Assembly (NCBI GenBank): GCA_016165875.1 | Contig: JABBOT010000004.1 | Coordinates: forward strand, 8,239,642-8,303,641 | Length of the DNA: 64,000 bases | Reading direction: 5' to 3' | From: Acanthopleura granulata | Lineage: Eukaryota > Mollusca > Polyplacophora > Chitonida > Chitonidae | Part shown: positions 45,201 to 57,948 of the stretch, in pieces | Layout: each line of letters opens with the position of its first letter | Numbering within the stretch: the first letter of the stretch is position 1 | Notes under the pieces: model-generated | Seen by the model: the letters and a program-made list of their open reading frames with translations, nothing else | Database searches by the model: none | Told to the model about the DNA's origin: nothing | Program-made: the position numbers and the translations under genes

Positions 45201-48154
45201 GCCATATTTATTTTTTTATTTTTGACGAAGTGTCTTTCAAAATTCAATGAATTCAGGTATTAAGGAAAATCGCCTGAGACCCCAAGTATTATTGCATGAC
45301 GTGATTAAAAATGGGCAAAAATTTCCATAAGTAACATTTTACCACAGCACTAAAAGGACTGTGTAAAAATAGATCTTATGTTACTGTTATAAATTACAGC
45401 TGTATTTCATGAGTCTCTTCCTATTCCTTCAGTATTTGTACTTCCTGTACATGCATTAAATAGAAAATCTTTAACTTGTTAACTGTTGAAATATCATCGG
45501 TTTCACATGGGCTGATTTGAGGATGGTGTTGGTAAATGTCACATACATATATGCCCAAGGATTATACCTTCACTATTGAAGACTGTTGTGTTATGAACAT
45601 TTGAGCTCATTTGTTGAAAACCATTTATACATGTAATTTTGGTGCTGTATAAGTGGGCCTTAATTTCCCTTTTGGTGAATGCTTCTGTATTCTCAAAACT
45701 CAAAATAATTCATGATTTACACATTGCAGAGAACCATTTTGTTAAGTGCACAGGCTAAGATATACATATAGATTTTGCCAAAAGGCCACAGGTTGAAAAT
45801 TTCAAGTCGATTATTATAAATTATTTTGACTACAAGATGCATATTAGAAATAATAGTTCGAGCATACAACTTTATTTTAACCTTGAATTTTCATATATTT
45901 TGTATCTTTGAGTGAAAGACAGGATATAGACATCATTGAATGTATGCCTATGTTGACTGAAAGAATCATTAGTTGCATCCCATTCTTATACTTAATTGCA
46001 GTGGTGGCAGGATGAACTTTAAAAACCAAATAGTGTCTCAAGCCATTAGCATATGGGACATATGAAGTGGAATGGCCTGGTGTTGTGGTGAGAGTGCCCA
46101 GCATTAACTGATAATGTTCTTGACTGATTTAACAATACATAACCAAGGCTGTACATGTTCCCCTGAGTTTTTGTCATGCAAGGCAATAATCCCTCTGCCA
46201 CTACTCACAAGGATGATACTTTGTCCCCATGCCCTTGAAAGCCTTGAAATAATGTGTGCTTAACTGTGAGATGTTGGCTGTAATTTGTTATTGGGTGTGT
46301 GGTCAGCTTGCTTGTCCATCTGGTCAACGTGTGGTCAGTAAAAGGGTCCAGCTGGCTTTTTCCATCAGCGGTACTTGGCTGTAACATCACTCAGCCTGTC
46401 TGGACAGAAGCCAGCCTATAAACATGGTAGCATCATGAGAACTCCCAATGCCTCTCAGTTTTCACAACTTCATAACATCAAAACTTCTCCCCTTTCCAAG
46501 AAGCACAAAATACAGAGGGGAACTTCGCTGTGTCAAGCAGATTGACTGACCTGTGTCAGTGTGTGTCCACAAGTTAGAACAACCTCTGTGAAAAGCAGCA
46601 TCCCTTTGAGCATATTGTGAGCTGCATAAATCATGCATTTCCGCCAGTTTTCTTCTAATTTTAGGGTCTTCATTAAGATGTGTATCTGTTTTCCGTTCCT
46701 TAGCTGTAATGTATATCAACAACTATTGTAAAGTATATAAACATCTAATGTTCAAAGTATTCATTCAGAGATGAATTTCATCGTAAAATGAAATACTTAA
46801 TTCATGCGAGACAAACTCTGTAGAGCACATGAAGTCAGTTGGCATCCAACAAATCATCTTTAATGTTTAACATGTTGATCCATGCCAAACCAAGAATTTC
46901 ATTAGGCACAAATTTGGTCAGCCAGCTTGATCAATCAGTGAAGGGGTAGCCATTCATTCAGCTGGGTCATGCACACCCCACTGGTCTAAGAAGAGGTAAC
47001 CTAGTCCAGCCTCAGCATGACATACTTCTCAGGGATTTCTTCACTGCATGACAGAATGTTGATTAAATTTTTTCTTTTTTTTTTGACTTGGGAGTACCAG
47101 CCAGTTAGGTTCATTGCTTCTTCACTTACATCCCAGGGAACTGATTCCAGGACACAAGTTTTGACTGATAATCAAAATTTTAAATGTTACTGTGATTTGA
47201 ATGTTTTAAGGCTTGAACCTAAGTCATATATCATTTCATCTTGTTATGAGGTCATATGTGAAGGCAAGTATATAATTTATCTCCTGAAAGAAGTATAATA
47301 AACAATTCTTGATTTTAATCAGCTTATAGCTTTAGGATGCTAATGTACTAGACTCCACACAACAGAAGATCAGAGCCAAATAGGTTTAGTGTAATGTCCT
47401 GGGCCCACCTTAACAAAACTTTGAAGCAGGCTGCTGTGTTCTGCCTTAGGCAAGTGAAAAGGCAAACAAAAAATTGTGTGTGTGCATTTGAATTTTTTAT
47501 ATATATCTGAACATATAGGCCTATCTGAAAGCCCATTGTCAAAGTATAAACCTGTAATCATGTTTTGTAAAGTACAGGATTCTTACAGGTAAAGACTGTT
47601 GCCCTTTTTGTTTTTACTGGCAAATAAAATATGAATCATATAAACCATTAAACCATTAAATGCAGGACAGAGATATTTTTGGAATGTTGAGCTTTGCACG
47701 TTTAGAAGTTACACTAGAATTTTGTTGTGAAAATACTGTCATTGCAGAGCATTGCATTTCACATACACAATTGACCGAAGACAGACTGGACCGAATTGCA
47801 AGGTCTGCTTACAGGAAGTGTGTGGAGACTGCTTTGGAATGGCTGGATTTCGCTTTGCTCAATATCCATCATAGGTGGTTTTAACATGAACTGGCAATGT
47901 TTTGACAGCTAGAGCGGTCTAAGTACTTAGGACAGCTGGTAATTTTAGAATTTGGGATAGAGAGATGCCTTATTGGTGAAAGCCGCCCATGTTTCAGACA
48001 GGTCAGGCAGCTAATTGTAGGTGAGCTGCTTATCCTTCTGACCAGATGGTCTGCACTGATTAATGACTCTCAGGTAAAAACTCTAAAACTTAATCACTGG
48101 TTGGAAACTAAGCTGACCTGCTCTCACTGACACTATGGAAACAAACTTTGGTAG
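36297..48154 (+). other. Putative first intron, repeat-poor part
   Basis: ~12 kb of GT-rich plus-strand sequence. The short ORFs are isolated and lack domains. Poly-A tract at ~41650-41664. No RNA gene, SINE or exon that I can defend. Confidence 0.4.
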
Positions 48155-48159
48155 CAGGA

Positions 48160-48800
48160 GGGCATTGAGGAGATACAAACCAGGGAGGAAGAGAGGGAAG
48201 GGACAAACTTGGGTGGAAGAGGGGGAGGGGACAAACTTGGGAGGAAGAGAGGGAGGGGACAAATTTGGGAGGAAGAGGGGAAGAGGACAAAACTTGGTAG
48301 AAAGAGGAGAGGGGACAAACTTGCTAGGGAGAGGGGACAAAATTGGGAGGAAGAAAGGGAGGGGAGAAACTTGGAAGGAAGAAGGTTAAGGGGCAAACTT
48401 GTTAGGGAGAGGGGACAAAATTGGGAGGAAGAAAGGGAGGGGAGAAACTTGGAAGGAAGAAGGTTAAGGGGCAAACTTGTTAGGGAGAGGGGACAAAATT
48501 GGGAGGAAGAAAGGGACAAAATTGGGAGGAAGAAAGGGACAAAATTGGGAGGAAGAAAGGGAGGGGAGAAACTTGGAAGGAAGAAGGTTAAGGGGCAAAC
48601 TTGTTAGGGAGAGGGGACAAAATTGGGAGGAAGAAAGGGAGGGGAGAAACTTGGAAGGAAGAAGGTTAAGGGGCAAACTTGCCAGACAAGCTTAATTGGA
48701 AGAGGAGGAGGGGACAGACTTGGGAGGAAGAGAGTGATGGAGGCAACCTTCAGAGAAAGAGGGGAAGGGGACAAACTTGTAAGGCAGTGGAAGCAGGAGA
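48160..48800 (+). repeat. Purine-rich minisatellite, 78-bp unit with 23-bp sub-repeats
   Basis: The plus strand is almost all A and G apart from AAACTTGG/CAAACTTG spacers. GGACAAAATTGGGAGGAAGA recurs at 48335, 48413 and 48491, exactly 78 bp apart. A 23-bp sub-unit is then tripled (48491, 48514, 48537) and the 78-bp rhythm resumes at 48615. Flanking units are shorter and more diverged. Open frames on both strands are products of the periodicity. Long purine-pyrimidine asymmetry can favour triplex (H-DNA) structure. Confidence 0.9.
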
Positions 48801-50538
48801 AGACTGGCATGGAAAGAAGATGGGATGGGAACTAACTTTGGAGTCAGAGAGACTGGGATCAATGTGCTATTGGTATTTCTGTAGTAATATTTAAAACTAT
48901 AAGTATATTTAAAAGGATTCCAAATCATTGTGAACAATGATTATCAGCTCTTTCTTCATAATACAGGTATATACTTTCTTCAGTGTATTTGTCTAAATTA
49001 TAATGGTTCTTCAGATTTGAGTTCTTAGGTTTATAATCTATATGTTTAATGTATATATTATTGCGGTTGTTCTGAACCCTTCAAGAACAGATCTGTGCTA
49101 ATTAGTTTGTTAATTTGTAATGCAAATATTAAAAAAAAAAAAAACATTACATGCTGATAGGAATTTAGACAGAATTGGATTAGGGATAAGTGTTTCTTTT
49201 ACACTTTAACCTAAACATTTTTAAACCACATTTTTCTCTTTGGACATGATGTATAATTATGAAATTATTTTGCTAAAGACATAAAACGGTGGGTGGTCTT
49301 TGATAGTGTTTTCCAAGTATTTTAAAACCATAAAATGATTACAGCTGAGTTGTCAGCTCTCCCCTGCTGTATGATCATTGAACCCACAAAGTGCTTTGCC
49401 AGCAAGCATCAGAAGGGATATCAATTAGTCTAGTCTCTGTAAACCCGCTCCCTTTGCCTGTGCCTCCCTGCACTGCATTGGTCAGGAACCATCTCTCTGA
49501 CCTGACATACAGGGCAAGAATATATAGGTCCTTATGTATGTAGATTGCTATACATTTTCCTTTTGGGAACTTTCTTAACAAGTAGGGTTAAATATGTTAC
49601 AACAACATATTATTTTGTTCAGCTGAGTTATTTAATTTTTGTGTGTGTCCCACCTTGTACATCTGCATCCGTTAAGCCACAGTTGATGCAGCAGAACACA
49701 TGGTTATGATTTTCACCCAAATTTGACAGAGTTTTCGAAGTAGGACAGAGCAATAACAGGTTTTTGCCTGAAGCTTATCTCAGTGTAAAAACTCGCAACT
49801 TTAACATATCCTGAATCATATAAAATATATTGATAGTTTCCACTAAGTGCACATTGATGTAGAGATATCTATAGTATATGAAGTATATGAAGGCAGCAGG
49901 ATGTGTATTTAATGATGGGCAACAGCCTTTACCAGAGCAGTTACATTAAGCCAAATCTTACTAATGATTACTTATCAAATTCTTTGATGTGTTTTCCAGA
50001 TGTGTATGAGGTAACAGCAGCAGTTGAGTGTTGGTTTATGTAGTTAATGTATGTTTGGCCACAAACAGAATGTCAGTGCTTTATTGCAGCTATTCAGTCC
50101 TCTTCAATCCATCATGTTAAATGAAAGAAGCTGCAATGTAGCTCTACGTTCAAAATATGTTGTATTTTGGGAAAATGTAGGAAGTGTGTTGCAAGATGAG
50201 GAAAAGTGTTAGGCTGCTGCAGTCTTTTGTGTTAGAAACTTAGGAAGGCAGTTGAAAACTGAAGAAGAATGATGGAAATATATGAGAAGTGGATTAGGAA
50301 AAGGGTTGGAATCTTGTAAGTGGATATAATATTGGAATCTTGAGACTTTATGTTGAAAACTCAGGAAAAGCAGCTTAGAAAGAATGAAATTGTGAAGATC
50401 ATTGGAAAGTTAAAAAAGTGGAGAGTGTTTAAAATTTAAGAAGTGTTAGAAATAATGGTGGAAATTGTGGGAAACTCTTTATAATCTTGGTAATGTATTC
50501 AAACTTCGAAAATTTATGTTGTGAATGTTGGTCAATTA
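48801..50538 (+). other. Putative intron sequence between arrays
   Basis: AT-rich, poly-A run at 49132-49144. Nothing else recognised. Confidence 0.4.
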
Positions 50539-53154
50539 GAGAGTGCTGACCCCATGTTGTCAGAGTTGGTATCTTGTGGAGAGGGAGTGCATCTTATTGT
50601 CAAACTTGGTGTCTGGTGGAATGTGCTGACACCTTATTGTCGTAGATGGTATCATGTATAGATGAGAGTGCAGACAACTTATTGTCGTAGATAACATCGT
50701 GAACAGATGACAGTGCTGACACCTTATTGTCATAGATGGCATCATGTATAAATGAGAGACACCTTTCATAGATGGTATCTTATTTAGAGTGCTGACACCT
50801 TATTGTCATAGATGGTATTTTATTTAGAGTGCTGACACCTAATTGTCATAGATGGTGTCTTATTTAGAGTGCTGACACATTGTCATAGATGGCATCATGC
50901 ATAGTTGAGAGTGCTGACATCTTATTGTCATAGATGGTATCTTATTTAGAGTGGTGACACATTGTCATAGATGGTATTTTATTTAGAGTTCTGACACCTT
51001 ATTGTCATAGATGGCATCATGCATAGATGAGAATGCTGACACCTTGTTGTCATAGATGGCATCACACATAGATTAGAGTGCTGACACCTTATTGTCATAG
51101 ATGGCATCACACATAGATGAGAGTGCTGACACCTTATTGTCAAAGATGGCATCATATTGTCATAGATGGCATCATGCATAGTTGAGAGTGCTGACACCTT
51201 AATGGCAGATGGCATCACACATAGATGAGAATGGCATAGATGGCATCATATTATCATAGATGGCATCGTGCATAGTTGAGAGTTCTGACACCTTATTGTC
51301 ATAGATGGCATCACACATAGATGAGAGTGCTGACACCTTATTGTCAAAGATGGCATCATATTGTCATAGATGGCATCATGCAAAGTTGAGAGTGCTGACA
51401 CCTTATTGTCGTAGATGGCATCACGCATAGATGAGAGTGCTGACACCTTATTATCATAGATGACATCGTGCATAGTTGAGAGTGCTGACACCTTAATGGC
51501 AGATGGCATCACACATAGATGAGAGTGCTGACACCTTATTGTCATAGATGGCATCACACATAGATGAGAGTGCTGACACCTTATTGTCATAGATGGCATC
51601 ATGCATAGTTGAGAGTGCTGACACCTTATTGTCATAGATGGTATTTTATTTAGAGTGCTGATACCTAATTGTCATAGATGGTGTCTTATTTAGAGTGCTG
51701 ACACATTGTCATAGATGGCATCATGCATAGTTGAGAGTGCTGACATCTTATTGTCATAGATGGTATCTTATTTAGAGTGGTGACACATTGTCATAGATGG
51801 TATCTTATTTAGAGTTCTGACATCTTATTGTCATAGATGGCATCATGCATAGATGAGAATGCTGACACCTTGTTGTCATAGATGGCATCACACATAGATT
51901 AGAGTGCTGACACCTTATTGTCATAGATGGCATCACACATAGATGAGAGTGCTGACACCTTATTGTCAAAGATGGCATCATATTGTCATAGATGGCATCA
52001 TGCATAGTTGAGAGTGCTGACACCTTAATGGTAGATGGCATCACACATAGATGAGAATGGCATAGATGGCATCATATTATCATAGATGGTATCGTGCATA
52101 GTTGAGAGTTCTGACACCTTATTGTCATAGATGGCATCACACATAGATGAGAGTGCTGACACCTTATTGTCAAAGATGGCATCATATTGTCATAGATGGC
52201 ATCATGCAAAGTTGAGAGTGCTGACACCTTATTGTCGTAGATGGCATCACGCATAGATGAGAGTGCTGACACCTTATTGTCATAGATGACATCGTGCATA
52301 GTTGAGAGTGCTGACACCTTAATGGCAGATGGCATCACACATAGATGAGAGTGCTGACACCTTATTGTCATAGATGGCATCACACATAGATGAGAGTGCT
52401 GACACCTTATTGTCATAGATGGCATCATGCATAGTTGAGAGTGCTGACACCTTATTGTCATAGATGGCATCTTATTGTCATAGATGGCATCGTGCATTTA
52501 TGAGAGTGCTGGCACCTTATTGTCATAGATGGCATCTTATTGTCATAGATGACATCGTGCATAATTGAGAATGCTGACACCCTATTGTCATAGATGGCAT
52601 CATGCATAGATGAAAGTGCTGACACCTTATTGTCATAGGTAGCATCACACATAGGTGAGAGTGCTGACACCTTATTGTCATAGATGACATCATGCATAGA
52701 TGAAAGTGCTGACACCTTATTGTCATAGGTGGCATCACACATAGGTGAGAGTGCTGACACCTTATTGTCATAGATGACATCATGCATAGATGAAAGCGCT
52801 GACACCTTATTGTCATAGATGGCGTCATGCATAGATGAGAGTGCTGACACCATGTTGTCATAGATGGCATCTTATTGTCATAGATGGCATCGTGCATAGT
52901 TGAGAGTTCTGACATCTTACTGACATAGATGGCATCATGAATAGTTGAGAGTGCTGACACCTTATTGTCATAGATGGCACCATGCATAGTTGAGAGTGCT
53001 GACACCTTATTGTCGTAGATGGCATCACACATAGATGAGAGTGCTGACACCTTATTGTCGTAGATGGCATCACGCATAGATGAGAGTGCTGACACCTTAT
53101 TGTCGTAGATGGCATCTCGCATAGATGAGAGTGCTGACACCTTATTGTCAAAGA
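50539..53154. repeat. 45-bp minisatellite, ~2.6 kb
   Basis: Basic unit GAGAGTGCTGACACCTTATT, GTCATAGATGGCATCACACA, TAGAT (45 bp), with truncated 30-36-bp variants, repeated some 55-60 times. Because 45 is a multiple of three and the unit lacks stops in some frames, both strands show long open frames (up to 205 residues, for example VSALSSMRDAIYDNK or MTIRCQHSHLCVMPS as 15-residue periods). Both frames being equally open argues against coding. An 826-bp block inside is duplicated in tandem. Confidence 0.95.
50791..52442. repeat. 826-bp higher-order tandem duplication within the 45-bp array
   Basis: The variant order of units from ~50791 to ~51616 is repeated at ~51617-52442 with a constant offset of 826 bp (for example TCACGCATAG at 51421 and 52247). 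I noticed only a handful of substitutions, such as GGCAGATGG/GGTAGATGG and TTATCATAG/TTGTCATAG. The duplication is therefore recent relative to the array. Confidence 0.9.
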
Positions 53155-56100
53155 TGGTAAGTTATTGTGGGTGATGGCACCCTGTTGATAAGGCCCCTTT
53201 ATTGGTGCCTTCTGTAACAGTGTAACAGTAAAAGCAAGAGTAAACCCTTATATGGTAACATGTCCTCTGTTATGCTGAAATATAGATAAGAAACAATGTA
53301 ATATGGGCTTTGAATTTAAAAAGCTACCACTGCAGAGAACTAAGCTGCATGTAAAAGAGTTGTTATCCTGCCTATAAGTAACTGTTTTTTGGTTTATGGG
53401 ATATGTTTTAATGAGAGAGAATACTATGGTGTGCTCAGGTTGCTCATGTTTAGTGTTGGGTGCTATCATCTCTCTCACAGGTGAATAGGCTAGCTGCTTT
53501 CCTGGCGCTTTTAATCGTTTTTTTCCAAACCTTTTTTCTTTCTAGAAAAGTGTAAAGCCAATAAGTTTGAAAGTGGTGATGAGTGAAAGTTCATTTTGTT
53601 ATAAGGTAGTCAATGCTTAGTCATGTGTTTATTTACATTTACATCTACAGTGATGCAGAGGTGGCGGAGAGTGCAACATTGGAGGATTCTTAAAAGTGCA
53701 TTATGTTGGTGATAGTATTAAAGTATTAAAGCACTCAAATTGTTATGACATAGGAAAAAGCGATCTCCTTTTCATAAAGGTGTGAGGCTGAGGCGCATCA
53801 TAACCTATTTTGGTTTTACTACAGCGTCCTCCAGCATGTAGGAGAGTTTTGAGAATTGTGAGCAACTGACTCTGTTCTCACTCGGTGTATCAGGGAAGTC
53901 CATCTCGCATAGATAACTCTGAGACCCATACAGTATCCTGCTGTACTGTCTACACAGCACACACCTCACGCTCCTCTCCAATCCCCCTCCAGGAGGATCT
54001 GGAAATGTAATGCAGGATTTATTAATGATAACTGACTGATTGAGGTGTATGATAACAGGGCTGCCGGTTCTATAAATCAGATATTTCAATCCTGGAATCC
54101 CCTTGCCTTCTGTCTAATCGTAACTTTCACTCCATCTTGAAAAGTTTTGAGAGAAAAAAAAAAAAACGAGGACAAAATATAGGAAACATATGTAATGTGT
54201 TTTAAGGTCAGGGTTTTGGAGTTCAGATACATTAAGTTTGGTATGATCTGTCTATAAGGTATGCTTAATTTTTACTGACTTTAGATTCACACAAGCCGGT
54301 ATCATGTCCTGATGCATCCATTTTAGCTACAGCATAAAGTGTGATGTTAGTTTTCGTGTACAATGTCTTTTCCAGTTTAGTTGCAAATAATGTAGGCATC
54401 ATTATCAACAGTATACAATGAGTGAATAACAACAATAGGTTGAATGATACTTCAGAAAAGGTAATGTCCACTCTCTTTTAAATTACCTTTATTGTAACTA
54501 AATTCTGGAATTGTCCATGTCTGACTGTTTAGATAGCACACTATGTCTAGGATAGTGAAGTTCTGTGATTGCAACAAATGTTAAGTTTATAGTGGCAAAA
54601 GTTCGATGGAGATTTTTAGAAAGTTTACATTAAAAAAGCAGCCTTAATATACATTTACTTTCAGGTGAACTGAACCAAAACAGGAAAATTATTATCTGTA
54701 CAATACACGCTGGTTATAATCATGACTGAACAGGTAATAATTCAGTGCAGTGAAGGTGCCATATCAGCTGTCCCAGGGATATGATCAACTTGTCATTATA
54801 AAATAAAAATGTTATTTCAAAAGACTGATGAGTGATGTAGGCGAGATGGGACGTGAGGTAATATGTGCTGAGGTCATGTTGATGAGGTGACTGAGGCTGT
54901 GCACCTGCAGTGTGTGTTTACTGCAAAGAGAGGAGCCTCTTTGACATTAAGTCAGCTACACATCATGCAAGGCATATCAGTTTGATATCTGCAGGCTGTA
55001 TGCTGTAATCAGCAGTGAATTGTGTCATCATTAATGACTCAAGACATGTTCCTGGAGTTTTCACTTCTTAGATATAATCTGTTTATTGTCATCCGTTTGT
55101 CAGATTGTTTTACTTTCGCTGTTTGAAACACCCCCTACTCCTCCCCCGCCCTCTGCCTGGTGATTTATACAGTAGTGGGATATGCTAAAATACTAACGTG
55201 AATCATAGGAATGAACAACAAAAGGAAAGCCAAAAACTTTAGTGCCAGAAATTTCTTAAAATTTATTTATGACACTAACTATGAAAGCTGTCTTGTGGAC
55301 TGGATGTAAGCAGGTTATTAGAAATTGTCGGAAAGCAGAGAACGATATCCAGCTTCTTTCTTCACTTTTTCAAAATTAATATGTATTAGTTCTCTGCTGT
55401 ATCATAATAAAATCTGTGTTAATGCCTGAGTTATTTATCACAGGAAATTTTACAAAACCAACTGTAAGCAGAATTCACTGTTCGTTTTCCCTCTGACACC
55501 CTGAAACACATACCAGTTAGATAAATGAGTAAATATGCAATTGCCTCTGATTCTAACAAATGTTAGAAATTGACAGTCCAGAGAGTACCTTCTACCAACA
55601 AGTGCATTCTTCATGGAATTGCTCTGTTTGAACTTTTCTGGCAGTTGAGGTGCATGTAGACATATATAAAAGTAGACTTATGGCTGTTGAGGTGTTGGTG
55701 CTGATTCAGAAATGTCATACTTGAAGAGACAGTTCTTTTTATAAACAAGCATGTGATAAATTGCCACTTAGTGTGGGATGCATAAGCATTTTCATAGTTT
55801 GCTAACAACATTCTCGTGCTAAAGCCCAGAGCTCTTGTAGAAACATCAAGCCACTTGAGGGTGAGATGGCAGCCCTAGCTCATCTCTTGGGTTTGTGACT
55901 GTATTGTCTTGTTCTGGGGCCAAACCTGAGTGCAGAGACTGACAGGTTGTGTAATAAACCCCTGTGGGCTACAGGTAGATCCTGATGAACTGGCTTTGCC
56001 GTGGCTGCTCTAGCCAAGGCGTATCATGCTGACAACTTGTGGAGGAAGCCTGGGGCTCTTGTCGAACAACACATCTCACAGTTGTGCTAACATCAAATTC

Positions 56101-56752
56101 AACACATTATATCTGAGGACAAAAAAGGGTGTTAATCCCCAGGCTTCTTGGCGTTTTTACAACTATTTCAAAAGTCTGTTATGGATGGCACTTTTATGCA
56201 CAGACCTCTTGTTTTATTTCTGGATAATCAGGTCTGAGAATGTTTCCGAAGTGTAGTTTGTGTGGACTAGCTTGTAGGCTAAATGTGTAAATACAGTTTT
56301 TTGAAAACCTTTTGAATATTGGGTTTTAACTTTAATGCTGAATGGTAGGGCTAAAAAGTAGACTGTAAATATACTGTCAGCCTTCATTTGTGGTATGATG
56401 TAAAATTGTCAATATAAATACAGTAGTTGTGAAAGGCTTATGCTTATTTGTACATTTGTACACGTATACTGCAGGTTCCTGACAAACACATCCCTTCATT
56501 AATTCTTATGGAGGTTGTTGTGATTTCGTTAAGTGCAAATTAGCCATTCAGAGTCAAATGTACATATATTTGATAACCATATAAAAGCAGTAGTGTGGTG
56601 TTATATCTGGATTGAGTCTTATGCATGATGATTAAAGATTGCCCTGGTTAAAAAAGTTCTGCATGGTTAGATTATTTCAGCGGTTTTGAGATCTGATTTG
56701 GAAAGAAATTGTCAAAGCAATTTTTAGATAAAGTTGGATCGAGTTGGTCCTT
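53155..56752 (+). other. Putative intron sequence between arrays
   Basis: No exon or RNA gene recognised. The ORF on the minus strand at 53805-54089 has no known domain. Confidence 0.4.
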
Positions 56753-56778
56753 ATTATATCTATTATAATAGATATAAT
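56753..56778. repeat. 26-bp perfect AT palindrome
   Basis: ATTATATCTATTA followed by its exact reverse complement TAATAGATATAAT, with no spacer. Only two G-C pairs. Cruciform-capable; function unknown. Confidence 0.85.
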
Positions 56779-56849
56779 GTACAGTGTACATAATATACCT
56801 ATAAGTGTATAATTGTACACTCTATGTGAACACCTGTTATACACCAAAA

Positions 56850-57895
56850 TAATGAGGTGTGAAAGAGAGTATTGAGGCATGCACACCTCAGCTGGAGTTT
56901 GCTTTATACCTGGATTATGAGGTTTGATGGAGAGGATTTAGGGTGTACACCTTGGAGGTGTGCTATAAACCTGAATTATGAGGTGTAATGGAGTGGTTTT
57001 GGTGTGTACAACTTAACTAAAGGTGTGCTGTGCACGTGAATTATGAGTTGTGATGGAGTGGTTTGGGGGCGTAAGGCTTAACTGGAGGTGTGCCATACAA
57101 ATGAATTATGAGATGTGAGGGCGAGGTTTTGAGGTGTACAACTTAACTGGAGGTGTGCTGTACATGTCAGTTATGAGGTGTGATGGAGAGGTTTTGGGGT
57201 GTACAACTCAACTGGACGTGTGCTTTAGCCTACGCCTGAAGTAAGAGGTGTGATGGAGAGGTTTTAGGGTGTACAGCTCAACTGGAGGTGTGCTATACAT
57301 GTGAATTATGAGGTGTGATGGAGAGGTTTTAGGGTGTACAACTTAACTGGAGGTGTGCTATACACGTGAAGTAAGAGGTGTGATGGAGAGGTTTTAGGGT
57401 GTACAGCTCAACTGGAGGTGTGCTGTGGGGTGTATATCTCAACTGGAGGTGTGTTATATACTTGAAATATGAGGTGTGATGGAGAGGATTAAGGGGTGTA
57501 ATCCTTCATCTCAACTGGAGGTGTATTATGTACCTGAATTGTGATGGAGAGATTTGTGGTGTGTTCACCTCAATTGGAGGTGGGTTATACACCTGAAATA
57601 TGAGGTGTGATGGAGAGGTTTTAGAGTGTACAACTTATCTGGAGGTGTGCTGTGGGGTGTATATCTCAACTGGAGGTATGTTATATACTTGAAATATGAG
57701 GTATGATAGAGAAAATTAAGTGGTGTATTCTTTCATCTCAACTGGAGGTATTATGTACCTGAATAGGGATGGAGAGATTTGTGGTGTGTACAGCTCAATT
57801 GGAGGTGGGTTGTACACCTGAAATATGAGGTGTGATGGAGAGGTTTTGGGGTTCACAACATAACTGGAGGTGTGCTATCCATGTGAATTATCCAT
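56850..57895. repeat. ~60-65-bp minisatellite, ~1 kb
   Basis: Units read AATTATGAGGTGTGATGGAG, AGGTTTTGGGGTGTACAACT, TAACTGGAGGTGTGCTATAC, ATGTG, about sixteen or seventeen times, with deletions in several units (for example at ~57425 and ~57650). The plus strand is G/T-rich. The array is followed by a T run at ~57930-57948. Confidence 0.9.
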
Positions 57896-57948
57896 GTGAG
57901 TCACTTCAAAAAGACCAGTTCGTCATATTTTTTTTTTTTTTTTTGAAG

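Noticed and set aside
47660..47884. 74-residue plus-strand frame ending in ALEWLDFALLNIHHRWF, considered as an exon
   Set aside because: No convincing acceptor with a polypyrimidine tract, no recognised domain, and an in-frame stop closes it without a clear gene around it.
48133..48607. Open frames of ~130 residues on both strands, Ser/Leu/Pro-rich or Gly/Glu/Arg-rich
   Set aside because: They are translations of the purine-rich array; periodicity explains the lack of stops.
52523..53140. 205-residue open frame on the minus strand
   Set aside because: It is the 45-bp minisatellite read in one frame; other frames on the same strand are equally open and no codon bias or domain is visible.
50539..53154. 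CRISPR-like repeat appearance
   Set aside because: Units are contiguous with no unique spacers, and the surrounding genes are animal intron-containing genes.
53805..54089. 94-residue minus-strand frame with several Cys
   Set aside because: No regular Cys spacing or known zinc-binding motif, no supporting splice sites, and it opposes the likely direction of transcription.
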